From contig CAIIXF020000011.1 in NCBI GenBank assembly GCA_903813345.2, positions 35,314,166 to 35,378,165 of the forward strand: a stretch of 64,000 nucleotides of DNA, written 5' to 3'. Positions 1-15,500 of the stretch are shown piece by piece (the first letter of the stretch is position 1; every line of letters begins with the position of its first letter). Position numbers and translations under genes: made by a program. This DNA is from Owenia fusiformis (Eukaryota > Annelida > Polychaeta > Sabellida > Oweniidae). Below the pieces are notes generated by a model. It was given only the letters and a program-made list of their open reading frames with translations, did no database searches and was not told where the DNA came from.

Positions 1-352
1 CCATTTTGTAATAGTGACCTAAGTTCAAATACAGATTATCATACTTCTTGAAAAGATATCATTAAACTGTGTTCTGTCTTTCATCAGCAACAAAAAACCA
101 GATGAGCCATGAAATTCAAGGATTCCTTAATTATCACTAAAATACAGATAATCATCAAGTCACAATAATATTTAAACAATATGAAATCCTCAAGTTCAGT
201 ACAATTCTCTTTTATGAAAGCAACAAATAAATTAATAATTTTCTGAAACATCAGATTATTACTGATAAATCTCAAATGCATAGAGGTTGGATCAACATAA
301 CCATATACTGCCATACTGTACTACTGTACTACCATATACAGTACATACATAC

Positions 353-511
353 CTCTAAACTCTGCAGCAAATGTGAGATCCTCAGTGACAGAGCAATCAA
401 CCAGTTCTCCCCTTAGAGCCAAGCTCACTGGGCAATACTGATCATAGTCCCCAAGTCTCACTACAAACTCACTGGGTGTGATGCACATATCATTGATAGA
501 AGCTGCTTTAC
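353..511 (-). CDS. AK9: AK9 exon 34, last exon inside the window
   Basis: Encodes a further DYDQYCPVSLALRGELVD linker repeat ending TFAAEFR before a gtatgt donor. A conserved continuation (kinase-linker module and C-terminus) should lie to the left of position 1. Bases 1-352 read as intron, with no exon recognised. Confidence 0.88.
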
Positions 512-3500
512 CTGCAAATGGAGGGAAGAAGGGGAATGAAAGAGAGAAATTGGAGCTTTACATCAGGGTTTGAAACTCACAGCTGTGTAACTTCAAATGG
601 CGTTATCATGTTTCGCTTATTGATAATGCACTTGAAAAACTAGTTGCATATTGGGCAATGGACTGAATGCCAATATGTTTAATTCGTGGCAGGCATTTTT
701 TCAAACTCATGATGATTTGTAGGATTTTTGTACATGACTTACCATCTGCAACTCTTTGAAGATATGTCTGTATTTGTTGAACGCTAGCCTTGCTGATGTC
801 TAGAGCCTCGTTCCAGATCCACCATTTTGACCTTTCACCCTTCACCTAGATTAGCATTTGGAAATATTAATCTCAGCATAATACAAATAAGATTTTTTTG
901 ACAGTGAGGTGTTCACAGAATTGATATTTTCCATAATAGATTGCTATGCATTCATAATTGTTTCTAATTGAACCATGGTTTTAATATTTTACTATGGTAT
1001 CTTTACATATTTCTAAACCTTACCTGCACAAAATTCCTATGTTCACTGCGGTACCATTCTCTTATCTCGGATATGTGCTTCTTCCATTGAGCCAGCCGTA
1101 TTGCTAGGATTTGTGAACTGTCGTGTAGTGGTAATACTCTATAAGAAGATAATAATCAACCATATTATTACCACAAGTTCTTTAGTCCATGTCTTATTTT
1201 ATCACTACAGCCTTTTCTGGCAAAAGTGTTATCTCTTGGAAAAACTTTGTTCATTTTCCCAGAAACTATTTTTTTTAACTTTTCCAGAAAATACAAGGGC
1301 TGTGGGAACCCTTTCTAAGAATGCAACCATATCTAAAGTAATGCCATACATATTTTGTGAATATGACAGTAGAGTTATTTAAACCCATACCTTAATGGGG
1401 AATATCTGTCCTCAGTGCCTCTGACCATCACCTCCTTGCTCTCCAACGTAAGCTCTATGACACGTACTGGGATAATACTGCGCTCCGTCATTAACTCTAC
1501 TTGGCGTTTTGTCATTGGATAACCATCCAACACAAATCTACAGTAATAAAGAAATAATAAACATACTTATATGATAATTTTATGACATCTGTACTGTAAA
1601 TATGTATATTGGAACACATCTCCATTTGAATCCTGGAGCAGCTGCCTTCCAACCATACACATGCACAGGGAAAAGTTACTTGTATTCAAATTGAAATAAA
1701 TCTTATATGTCATTATTCAGGACATTATTAATGCCAATAAAGCATAACAATTGTAATAAATATAAACAAAATACAGAAAATACAGAAAAAATTGAAAAAA
1801 GTAAAAGGTAATATATAAAACATACCCCCTTGTCTGACACCTCATATCCGTGGTGGCCACTTCCAGGGCTTGAACTGCTAATTCATCAGGGCATGTTAAC
1901 CCCTTCTGCAAGTGCTGGTTGATTTTACGAGCAAGTTCTGACTTTGGCATAGTGTCCACAACAAGACGCAAGGCCTCGCCAATAGAGAGCCTCATCAAAC
2001 CATACTCTTCTTCAAATCTCTCTGCCACTGAATAAATAACAAATAGGCAAATTTAGATGTTATATTACACTCTTTGAAGAAGGAAATAGCTATAAGAAAA
2101 AATGTATTTTACCCACAATTTTGGAAAATTCGTGACACTATCTTATAATTGAAACATTGAAAATGTATTTGTAACATGACTTAATAAACAGAAAAAAGAC
2201 ATCTAACGGGAAGATGGTTCTTCTAAAATATTTGCTGCTTGTGCAGTATGGCATATCAACTTACATGTTGTTTTGCCTGATTTTGGTGGACCAATGACAG
2301 CTACACGTACAGGCACTACAGGTTTTGGACTAGGCTGTTTGAGAAATGTCATAGGGTCTTGTACGAATTCATCCCTGGCCTGTGGACTAGACAAGTAGTA
2401 TATATGTTGTCTATATATACAGGGGTATGTTGCATAGCCTAATCCCTGCATTGGTTGGATGCATTCTCCCTCGTGTAACTGTAACAAAGATGTAAACATT
2501 TTGTAAAATATTGAAAAGTATTTTGTAAAAACTGAAGAATGTTTAACAAAAATCAGGAAGGATTGGACTTCTATCACTCTGAAAATTCAATGAACAAAGT
2601 TTAAATACAGCAAATCAATATGATTTATTCAAGAGGGCATCCATAGGAATGGGCCACAAACCTGATCTGAATATACAATGTGCAAATAGATGGCAATAGT
2701 CGATTTGGATGGGCTAGAATATCATTACTTGATATGAAGAAACTAACCTGAACTGGGCACCAGCGTCCAAACCTACTGGGTTGTTTATAGCCACACTGTA
2801 ACATTTTCTTGGCCATTCTTTCACTGATGGAGTACACACGTTCGAATATACTATGACGGTATTGTACAATGTTCTTTAAACCTTTAGTGAGGGTGTATCT
2901 AATAATGTGAGGTTTTCTCCCACCATCTAGCTCTATGCGGGGAATAAGCAGCTCTTCTAAGACATCCTGGATACACAAAAAGCATTTATTGAGTTATCTT
3001 CACAAGAAATCTACATAACATGTATTGAATTTAACCTCAACCTCTAGCCTAATCATTTATTCAATCTGAAAACTGCATCTATTCTTGAAAAACTTAATCA
3101 ATATAAAAACTTGTTCTCCTAAAGGGCTGGCATGATTTCACACATATTCATAGACTAATTTAATTGGTTATGAACAAAGTACATTGTTGCACCTCAGCTT
3201 CATATTTACCATATCAAACATGACACAAATTGTCCAAGTGTTCCCCACAAAATGCAAACATGTCATTTTAATTTGCAGTTTTTCCTACATTTTCAGTATT
3301 CTTGGGTTATTCCTATGACATTTGCTCCTTTACCACGTTTATTACTTTGTAGAATTCACTGACCTGTACTACAGCTAGACTATTAGTGTCATTATCATAT
3401 ACATCAGCCAGATCATTGCGTATCCTGTCAATTGCATCTTCTTCCTGCTCCTCATCATCGTCCTCTTCCTCCTCTTCTTCCTAAAGAAACAAATTTTCTC

Positions 3501-6500
3501 TTAATTTTACATTTTAAGGTATTGATAAAAAACACGATAGTGAATGATTACGAGATAAAAAACCCTATATTGAAGCTCCAAATTTGGTGAAAAATTGGTC
3601 AGTTGATTCAATGGAAGCATTGGCACCTACAACATTATGCAAAATCTGGAGGAATCTCTTAATTAAAATATAGAATATCACTGAATTTTACCTCAAACTC
3701 TTCAGCAAGGATTGCTTCAATGTCATCTTCTTCTTCCTCTTCTTCTTCTTCCTCCTCTTCTCCTTCAGCATCAGAGTTGTCACTATCTCTTTCACCCCTT
3801 TCTGCAAGTCTCTGCGCCTTTCTCTCGTCAAACTCTTTCTGGAGTTCTTTACGCCGCTTTTCAATCTCTGCTTCCTAAACACAAATGATTCAAATGTAGA
3901 GAACCATTATTTTTTATCCAAAATTATCAAACAACACTAGTATGGCTACTTTCATGACTTATGCAATATAACTAACACTGATAACATGTCATTTCTGTTT
4001 GGCAGAAATGTGTAGATTCCTCAATATCTCAATCATTCGACAACAGACTATTGATTTTAAGATGCCATAGGTGTATGAAATATTATAATTTTATGAAAAG
4101 TGGCTTACAAATGATTGATTTTAAGTTTGTGAAATAGTTTTGGTTCTTAATCTTCCATTAGCCAGAAAACTAGATAAGTGAGACCACCAGTTGTCCATGT
4201 TGGTAGAAAAATAATGGCCCAATACGAGACTATTTTGTGAATTTCTTACCCTTTTCTTCTTTGCCTTTTCCTTCTTGGCTTCCTTCTTAGCAAGACGTTT
4301 ATCACGTTTGACTTTCCATTTGTCTAATTTTGGAGGCAATAAGCGACCAATCACATCTTCAGGCTCTACAACTATTATAATAGCAGCATCGGGGAAAAGT
4401 CCAAGTTCCCCTAAATAACGTACTTCATCTTGTGTTCGTGGGAATCCTTCGAGTACAAAACCAGTTGACCTATAAATGCAAATTTCATTATTATTTTGAA
4501 ATGTTATGCTTTTTATTGAGTCTTAATAAACATAGAGTCAGGATAGAACAAGCCATGACTCTTTCATGATTACCTTTTCAAATCTCAATAACTTTTCATG
4601 AAATTTTCGCATAGGATAAATTCAAAGCATTCCTTACATACAAAATATTTTGATTAACTCAGAATGTATATTATCATATCAGAACAGTATTGTAGGAATA
4701 ACATACTTGAAAGGTTCCTTATTCCACCACTGAGGGACAATGTTATTGAGGACCTCCTCTCCTAGTGGTTCTTCATCAGCAAGGTTAGACTTGATGGCTT
4801 CTTCATCCTCTGTAAGTTCAACTTCCTCTTCTTCCTCCTATATGAACATCAAACAAGATATTACATAGGAGACTAAATGTGTACTACCCTTTGCAATTAT
4901 AATTTGATTCACTTTGATACTCTTTACATTACAGATAAATCTAATGCACTTTAGCCACTTACTGTTCTTGTTTAATTAAATACATTAAAAAAAAATGATT
5001 TTCGTAGATGCAAACTTAAAGTGTTGATCTGTTCATACCTCTTTCTTTTCTTCTTCTGCTTCAGTTTTCTCTGGTTCAGTTGCTTCAGCCTTCTCTTCAT
5101 CTGTCTTAACTCCTTCTTTCTCCTCCTCTTTCATGGGAGTACCATCAGGGTTGGTGATGGCGGACTCTGGCTCCTCTTCCCTAAAATCAAATAGTAATAA
5201 GTATTGATATAAAGTATTTCTATTTCCTCAGGGTAATCAGGTTTAGCAGTTTTATTTTTCTGGATTGCAAAGTTCATTTGAAAAGTTGAATGAAAAGTAG
5301 TTTATTGTCTTCTCCCAAAGGTTATCATATTCTAGGATGTGTACTTATTCCTTTTCTTCATTAATAAAAATCAGCTCTAAATTCTGCAAGTGCTTCATAG
5401 AAATATTTCATCGGGGACATCTGATAGTTTATGGTTTCTTTGAAAAATCATTACACACATGTAGTATATGACTAGGCTGATAAGGCATACATCTGAAAAG
5501 GCACACCTAAATTATCATAAATATTATATATAGGCAATTTTGTAATGAATTAATACATAAAATCAGAACATACTCTTCCTCTTCCTCTTCTTCTTCCTCA
5601 TTGTCCTCTTCATATTCTGGACCAATCTTCTTCTTCGTTTTAGCAATAATCAGCTCCTGGAGACGGTCCCGGAACTTGATATGGAAGAGTCCAAGCTTTC
5701 TTGCTAGATGGCGCCCATGTAGACTTTTACCGGAGCCCTTGGGGCCCATTATGAACAGTCTTACAGGAGGTGCCTCCAAGGGCTTGTCTTTGGGTAGGAA
5801 CTCCACTGGATTAAGCAGGAATTTATCCCTAGCTTCAGTAGTAGACATGTAGTAGACCTTTTCTCTGTATTTGGCGCCAATCTCTGGATTTCCAGGGTAA
5901 AGGACTCCATTTTCCTTCAGTGCAACTGGACAGTAGTAATTGACATCACCAAGTGGCTTCTTCTTACTTCTGTTTGGATCTTCACTCTGAAGATTAAAGA
6001 AGATTGCATTCAGTGATTTTTGCCTTCAGATTAGAATAATTACTGAATTTCTGGACAATAATAGTGATATACATTTTGATGAATTGTGTGACATAGAATA
6101 TGATATATGCCTGTATATTCATTTGTGTAGAGTGAAAATATTCAAAGTAAGTAGTTTTAACTAGGTCACCAAATTTTCTGATCATTTTCATTAGTAATAA
6201 GGTAGTTGACAATTTATTAACATAGACATAGAAAATATCACTAAAGGGTGATGGGATATGATTACCTCCTCTTCTTCCTCTGCCTCCTCTTCTTCATTCA
6301 GGTCTGCCTCTAAATCTTCCTCTTCTTCATCAATATCCATTCCACTGTACTCCCAGGCTGCATACTGATAGGGCACTGAAATAATCATAATAATATTTCT
6401 ATCTGTATTATCTATATCTATACTGAGAATTTCAAGAAGATTCCTGGATTTTCTTTGATCAATCCAGTGCATCAATAACATTGTCAAGTGGATTCATCTA

Positions 6501-9500
6501 GGACTATGATGATTTTCACTATATGAATGGTACCATACTCAATTTTTATCATTTAATGAAAGCATGAGTTACATAGGAGTATATTTTCCTTGAGAAAACA
6601 TCCCATACAATCATAACCAATATAAAGAAACAACTTCCTATCAATACATGGAGTACAGCATCTAATAAGGTGGTTTTTGGAAATTTTTCAACTCCATGGT
6701 ATGACTCAGAAACAGGTTTAAAACAAGGTTGCTGCCTTTCCCCAACATTATTTTCTATTATAATGACCGACTTATTAAGCTCACTTGAAAAGGAAAACAT
6801 TGGCTTTGACTTTAAAGGTAAAAAAATTCCATCTTTATTTTTCGCCGATGATATAGTGCTTATGGGCGAGTCTGAGCAGCAATTGAATAAACTTTTAAAA
6901 ATAACTGACATTTTTGCAGTTGAATGGGGTTTTAAATTTAATTCAAAAAAATCGAAAGTAATGGTTATAGGGCAAAGAATCAATTATGAGAAAAAATGGA
7001 TATTAGGGGAACATGAATTGACAGAAGTAAAAGTCTACAAGTATTTGGGTATCTATTTTGACCGTTCTTTGAAGGATACTTACCACATTAAAGACACTTT
7101 AAAACCCAAGTCAAGAAGAATTCAAAATATGATTTGCTCTACACTGACAAAGCATTGTAATATGAAAAGAATTGATTTTGGCAATACAATGTATAACGGA
7201 ATGTTTTTGCCTGCAATACTCCATGGTTGTGGAGTAATGTTACTGAATAAGACCACCGAAAAATATCTTAGCACTATGCAATACAAAATGGCTAAGGCCT
7301 TAATGCAACTCAAATGCAACCCTGCAAGAGAATCCCTCCTTGGTGACCTTGGGTGGAGACCAATCTGTGATATTATACATAAACGCCAGATTGATTATTT
7401 TATTTATTTAAAAAGTTCCTTGAAGAATGGACTCCATAAAGATATTTTCAATTATTTGCTACATGAGTTTAAGCTTGGTCACAAGGCATCATGGCCTTTT
7501 ATGGAAAATGTCCACTCAATCCTAACTGAGGTTGGACTTGATGATGTTATATACCGTGACGATACTAACTGGTACACATCTTATTTAAATATTTCAAATG
7601 AACAATGGGTAAGATGCTTTAATGAGGCAATATGCGATAAATCATCATTGTCACTATTCAAGACTGTTAAGAACCATACTTTTTTAGAAAATTATCTGAA
7701 AACAGGCATGGATTTTTACAGCCAGCATATCAAATTCAGAGCTCGCGCTAAATGTCTGGGCTTGAATACTGATCTTGAAAGGAGGGGACTGTCAGATGGG
7801 TTCTGTAGTACTTGCCTCTCAGAAAAAGATACACTTGAACACCGCTTATTTACTTGCCCATCCACAACAACACAACGAAATATGTTTTTTGAAAAGTTTA
7901 ATAAAGAATGCCCGGATTCAATTGTCAATAGTTTTTTACAACTTTCCATTTCTGAGAAAACACGTTGGATTTTGGGGGATGATGTAGCTATATATTGGGG
8001 ACAGGACCTAGGTTCTACTTTTGATAAGCTATCAAAAACATTTTTAGTTGATATCAATAAAGAGATATTCAAACATTGATTTTATTCACTTTCACTTTCT
8101 GTAATGACAATGAAGATAAAAGTCTATTATCAGTATTGTAATGTATTTTAACAAATATTTTAATGTTTTTTAATGCTGTAATATGTTGTATTTTAATGAT
8201 ATGTCATTCTGCCGCACTGATACTCCTCATGTGTCACTGTTGTAAATAGTGAGAGCAATAAATAATAATAATAATAATAACAGCACTTACATTCAAGCTG
8301 CCTGGCTGTATCAAACATGACACCCTCTTCCTTTTTGGCATCTAGTTCAATGATAACAGGCTCAGCCCCTGTATTGCCAGTGATTAGAGCAGAGCATGTG
8401 GCCCATTCTGTGTCATAGTCCTTCCTCTTGATCTTGTAGGCGTCATACTCTGGTCCCTCTGGAGGCAGTGGGTCTTCGATCTTCTCAGGTATGACTTCTA
8501 TAGTGGATTCTGCACCATCGCCATCTATTTATCACACACATTAAATAATTATAAGATAAAACAAACTGAGATAAAAACTTGTTGATTGCTGTCACAGAAG
8601 TTTTAAACAAACAATTTCAGTACAAAATTTTTTTTATAAGAAATGTTTAACAAGTTAAATAATGAAACTGCCTAAATGACATTTTATATGTATGCTTACA
8701 TGTATGTATTGAGTTAAATGTATTTATTCCATGTATTTTATGTCATACTCTATTAGGTTATAAAAAATAATGACCTTCTGTCTGGGTATCTTCAGGTCTC
8801 TCCCCCTCTCTGATAGGAGGAGGTTTTGCTTGATCTCCCTGCCTATCATCTTCATCTATACAAACAACATAGTAACATAAATATATCACATAGCAACAGA
8901 AGTATATCACATAGCAATAATATCACATAACAACATAAATAGGCACCAGTCAATATTTCAATGATGTCTTAATGTAGTTAAAATGCAGTTAAACGAATTA
9001 AGTTAATTGTTTGTGGATTGAAATTGATATATTTAGTCCTTAGCCTATTTAACAATATACCAATAGACACCTAACCTATACAGGAGGCCATTTCTCGAAA
9101 CTTATCGTTATTAACGAACCATTAATAGCGAATCGTGGATTTGTTTCTATGGGCACCGCATCTTTAACGGAATAACGAGACCCCCATTCGGACTCGTAAA
9201 ATCAATCATGGATACTGAATAAATCGATAAATCGCGAATTTTTAACTTTCGAGAAATGGAAAATCGTTATTAACAATTGAATTAACGATTGGTTAATGAC
9301 GAAACTTTCCAGAAATGGCCTCCTGATTAGTAAAACAAGTGAGTACAATAATCAACCAAGAACCAACAAATAACTATCATAATATACATTATAAGGACCG
9401 TAGCCAGGATTTGCCAAGGGGGGTTTATTTTTTCAAAAATTCCAGGGGATTCACTTTTGACAATTTTGGTCCAAAATGGCCAGAATCAATCTAAAGTGCT

Positions 9501-12500
9501 CAGAATGGTGAAAACTGCATGGTTTTTGGCCAGGGGGAGATTCGCACAAACCCATCTAGCCCCCCCCCTGGCTACAGGCCTGAACGTAACAGAGCAACAA
9601 TTAACTCTTAAACATACTGTAGTTTGTATGATTGTTTTAATGTACAACCTGCTGTCACTTTCTCTACATCAACTAAAATTGAATTGAATTGAATTGACTT
9701 TCTCTACATGAAATAATAATTGAATAAAACCTAATGTGAAATAGTATCTAAGCTAAGATAAACCAGTGTATACTAAATAAAAGCCTTAGTAAGGTCTACT
9801 TTTCTAATAAAGAACACGACTGCCATTTTCTGAATTGTAAACTAAAACTGTGTACTGTATACACTTGTAATTATGAAAATCGGATTTTGAAAAAATGATA
9901 TCTTTAATAGATATTTTATTCAAGAGCTAAAGCATTTTATTCAAAACCCAGTTTCAATATACACTGTACAAGAAGAAGCTTAATAAGCCAGTACAAAAAT
10001 GCATTTAATGTTGTTGTGATATCAAATATATATTTCTTTTATTGACAATTGTATCAAAACAAGACACATTCGTCTAAATAGCATATTCTGCATGGCATAG
10101 CACTTTCTACAAACAACTAAAGAATTTTAGTCATCTAATAAGTAGGAGCTCATCAGGTTCATATCTGGAAATGATTCCTATGGCCAGGATCTACAATCTA
10201 CATCTTATTTATATGTAATAAGAAGTAAATAAGAAGACTACCACACTGCAAATCTATAAAAAGCCCTAAGTGCTAGAAATCTAAAAAAAACTAAGCAAGC
10301 AGTCTGGTTGACACCAGTACCTTTGCTTGCTTCTGTTTCGGTTTTAGCATCTGTAACTGCTGCGTTAGCCTCTGCAGGAGTCTTAGAGCCAAGTCTTGGT
10401 GATATTTTCGAATCAGGCGAGGATGTTGAACGAGGAGTTTTGGCATCCTCTTCTTCTTCTTCTATTAACAAAATGGAAAATTAAAAAATTAGTAATTGAA
10501 TACTATATAGTATATTTTTGATTATACATTCTTCGGCCATATATTGCACTATAAATCACTAGGATCTCAGTCTTTATTCCTTAAATACAATAAATATGTC
10601 CTTCACACAACTCTGTATTTCTCTAAAATATGAAAGTTATTACATGTATTTTTTCAATGCTTAAGGTACTTCTGCACTTTCACAAAATGTTGATTATCAA
10701 AAATTGGGGAAATCTCATGACAAAACTTAATCAAAATATTCTGATTTTTAATTGAATTCTACAATGTGTTATTATACTTAGCCCTGCTAAGATGCCACTA
10801 CATTGTTTTTAAAATCAAGAAAATTGATTGAAAATTCTCATCATGTGGAACTACCTTCAATTACATTGTTTTTTCATTGTTCGATCAAACCATGGCTGAA
10901 ATGTGCCTAAAATTAAATATAAAATAATATAAAATAGGATAAAATATTTATAATACTTAGGAAGAATATGATGTCCACTGCACTGTCCACTGAGATATAT
11001 ATTGAGATATTCCTAATATCCTGAACCTCATAAAGGATAATCCCAATATCCTGACCTTGTATAGGATAATCCCAATATCCTGAATGGCCCATATATGATA
11101 ATCCAAAATATCCTGAACCTCATATATGATAATCCATATATCCTGAACCTCATATAGGATAATCCCAATATCCTGACCTTCAAAGAGGATAACATCTACA
11201 GACATGTACCCACCTTTATTTGCATGTTTCCTAGCAACTCTGTCCTCTTCTTCTTCATCCTCAACTCCTTCTTCTAAACAGTGCAAAACAAAAAAGTGCA
11301 ACTAAACTACAAAATCAAAAAGCATGCAATAAATAATAAAACAAACAAAGCTATATTTAGAAGTTGCATAACTAATAGTACGTGAAATGAATTGATAAAT
11401 AAAAAGTCAAAATTAGTATTAAAAATTCTAATTGTTTCTAATTTTAATCAAGATGATTTTCTCTGTGCACATACCAACAATTTATGGCTTACTTACTCGT
11501 ATATCTGAAGGCTGATTGGTTAACATGATTTAGATTTATTCTGTGAGCCAATCAAATAACAGATATCTGTAGATCATTAAGTATAAGTGCATGAACAGAG
11601 AAATCTTGTTTGTGCTTTATCGAGAAATGGTTAAACTGTAATACACACTACCCTACCTCGATAGCGCATGCGCGAATTTTTTGGCTTTCAATCAGGTCGC
11701 TTTTAAGTATATCGACTGCTTAGTGAAAAGGTTAATACGTTTGGTGCTCGGAGTGAGTCAATATTGCTATTCACTGAACTTCAGTGGTGCAATAGTGAAG
11801 TCCATGTTCCAAGTTATATGATAGTTGAAGAAAGAATGTAAATAATATCGTTTTAAATTTTAAAATATTTGACACGTCATAGTACACGGTACACAGCTGC
11901 AAAAGTTGATCAATACAGGGTACGAGGAATGTAAATTGTTCAATAGTACAGGGAGCGAGAAAGTAAGCTGATTATACAGACATACTATGTCCCGATCTCA
12001 TGTATATTTACGTTGCAAACAGTGAAAATAATGCTAAAAAGGCCGCCTGTTGATGCTTTGAGGTGTCATCAATTGTTATTTAATCCAAATAAAGTAAACA
12101 TTTTTTAGTAGATTTAGACACGGGCTTTTAGGTCGTATATGCATTTTAGTCATTAAAATTAACAAGAACGCTAGATTATACGTGTTAATAGGGTATCAAA
12201 TTGAAATAAAATAACGAAATTAAATATGAACACGTAAGTGATAAATGACTATCGGCTATCAGGATTAATGACTATCCGCTATTCAGAATAATTAAAATTG
12301 CGTGAACTACATGTAAAGAATCTTTCTATATAACCCCTTGAATGGTCTAATTCACTACCGTCCTCAAAAACCGATCATTTAAAATAGTTTGTTCAAAATA
12401 CCATCATGTCACCACATTTTGTTCTTCACGATTTGCTGTAGAGGTGATATGACGTCGTATTTCTCTATTATTGTAAGAAAACTAATACCAGATCGATGTA

Positions 12501-15500
12501 GTCTTATATGACGTGTTGAATGTCAGATGTTTTTGGATGGTATCTGCTCCAGTGATTTTGCATTTAATCATGAAACGCTCATCACAAGACACCTCGAAAC
12601 AAACATTATCCTCCTTGAGGAAAAATGTTTCACAATATGTTATGCCTTACGGCAAAATAAAGATACATTCCTGGGACGACTTTTTTGCATCTTAAGATTT
12701 TAGAAAAACAATTAATTCACAAAAGTACAGTTGAATAACATACTGGAAAACGTATCCACATATAACACGATGACACGCAGTTTAAATAACAGTTTACTGG
12801 GGTTTTGTTACATATCAATGTAACATTTTCGAAGGGAAACTTACATGCTCCCTGTACGTTGACAGATTTACTGAAATGTATCGTGTATTGCATTGAGTTT
12901 TGCTTCACTGCGCCCACTATTATCTATCTTTGCCTATAGTGGTTTTTTGCCAACAATATTCTACAAACTGCTTGATGAATCAATTCTATGTCTGGTAGAA
13001 CACTAGAAATAAATGTAAAATGTATTTTACGTTCAGAAATATGGAATTAAACCCACGTCCTCCATTTGCAACTTAGCTGTACCCTGTTTCCCTTTTAAAC
13101 GTGGTCATGTGGTAGGGTAGTGTGTAATACTAAGTATAGTAGTAGTGCTCTAATAGAAAATAATAAAAGTGTGCAATCCTAAATAAATGTGCTTAATAAA
13201 AGTAAATTATAAAAATAAAGCATTCCATGCATCAAATTTCTAACCAAACTTGGGAGATATTTTTCAAGATAATCTATTTTTATAATTGGCTTACCTTTAC
13301 AACTGCTTTCAGGATGTGACTTTAGAAATAACTTAGGGAGTATAAGTGAATCAAACTGATTGCTTATATAGCAACATATACTGTACATGTTCAATATAGT
13401 AAAACTGCCTAGTTGCTAAGAAATACAATGTGAGGTTGTTATACAATTTGAACCTACCATCACTGAGATCTTCACCCTCTTCAAGTCTCCTCTGTCTCTC
13501 CTCCTCCTTTGCTTGTCTTATTGCCTCCTCATTGGCCAATCTCTCTTCCTCAGCTTTTATTCTGGAATTATGCAAATAAACTGTCAGTGCATTTGTATTA
13601 TATTGCATTTATTGATATGTTATGTGTATTATATTTCGTAATTTTGCATTGTATTTTAATCTTATCAGATTGTATTGTAATATATACAGGGTAATACATT
13701 GTATTATATTTTATATGAATTGTATTGTACTGTATTGTATGAATTGTATCTGTATTGAATTGTATATATGTATAGTGAATTGTGATATATTGTGTTGCAT
13801 TGCATTCTATTCTTACCTAGCTTCTTCCTCAGCCTTTGCCTTCACTCTTGCCTCCTCTTGCACTCTCAGCTGATGTTTTGCATCAATCTCTGTCTGGTTC
13901 AACTTATACCAGCGTTTAGTCAGGAATTTGCCCTCTTCACTATTGTCTTTCAAGTATATGACATCATCAGGGATGAGGCCTTTGTCAAATGCAACGCCCC
14001 ATTGGTCTCTTGTGCAAGGAAAATTATCCAGAATCCATCCTCCATTCCTGGAATTGTCAACAAATTCTCACTTAATAACCATGATACAACTTTAAACACT
14101 TGTCTCGTGGTTCCATCATGAAATAATTAAAGAATAAAATAATAATTCTGATATTTCTGAAACACTTATGATAGTGTTTATAATGATATATGATTTATGA
14201 TATAAATACTAGCAAAAATATGTAAAATTGTTTAAAGGGTTCCGATTAGCATCCCGTATAAAAACAATATGGCGGCTCCAGGCGAATCAACTGGATCAGT
14301 CCATTTTTAAGAAATAAGGGGAGTTCTGTAAAATCCAGTTTATTGAAATTGTCTTTGAGATAAAGTAATCCGTTTATAATGATTTTGAAAACGTTATCCA
14401 AAGAGTGATTGCGTTCAAAGAATACATGTACAACAGCCAATATAAATCCTTGTATTAGAAACCGGTTTGTCTTGCTTTGTTTCATTTGTAGGATATTTCA
14501 TATGCCAAGCTGTGTGCTATTACGTTATGGGGAAATTTAGATGCCAATTTTTCCTTATTATACACAAATAGAAAATCCTGAAACTTCATCCATAAATGTG
14601 GAATTGATTTGTCAAAATAAAAATCACCCTTTTATAAATGTGTGACGATCTATAATATACTTATGCTATGTAACAGTCAGAGGTGTTGACAAAACGACCT
14701 CGAACCTGTGAACCCTTGAGTATTATTCCGGGATCGGGCCTTTTATACTAAACGGTGAGCAACACCAGAAACGAGCGTTCGATTTGCTAAACGATATGCG
14801 TCACCCTTTAAGTAAACTCTATGAATGTATATACTTCTGGAACACCCTGTATATACTTACATTGGGCCATCTTCACCATTCTTTCTGAGATCTTTCTCCA
14901 CATTTTTGATTGCTTCTTCCATAATTTCAATATATACTTCTGGAGGGAGAACAACCTGGGATTGCAGAGTAAATAAACAAATGAATAACATACACAGTAT
15001 ACACATAATGGTGGTTGGTGGTTGCAGACCTCACATAGGAATATTTCCAGAAACTACTTTTTATATATACGAATCAGTTTAAACAAAGCTGAAAATGAAG
15101 ATCAATGATATATTTGATTCTACTATATGTTACATAACTATGACAATTAAATTCAAGAGAATTGGATCTGTTTTGTTACACAGAGTGGCCACCGTTTCAT
15201 TATAATCAAAATTTATACAAAGTCTGTGTAAAGTGCAGAGAGACTTTATGGACACCCTGTATAATTTGTTTGAATTTACAAGATATTCAAACTACTTACA
15301 GGCATTTTCTCTGCTTCAACCATTGCAGCTTCAACAAGTGCAATAACCTCTGGGTGTTTGTCATCTACCTCAACTGGAGGAGGTGGAGTGGGAGCTTTGG
15401 TGGTGGGTTCACTTGGCTCTTTGATCACCTCATCCTTTTCTGCTTTGTCTTCATTTTCACCATCAACAGGTTCTTTGTCTTTTTCTTGGTCTGTCTCTTC

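Noticed and set aside
12513-12695. 60-codon ORF inside the 1.48-kb TIR element as a transposase
   Set aside because: Too short and no catalytic motif.
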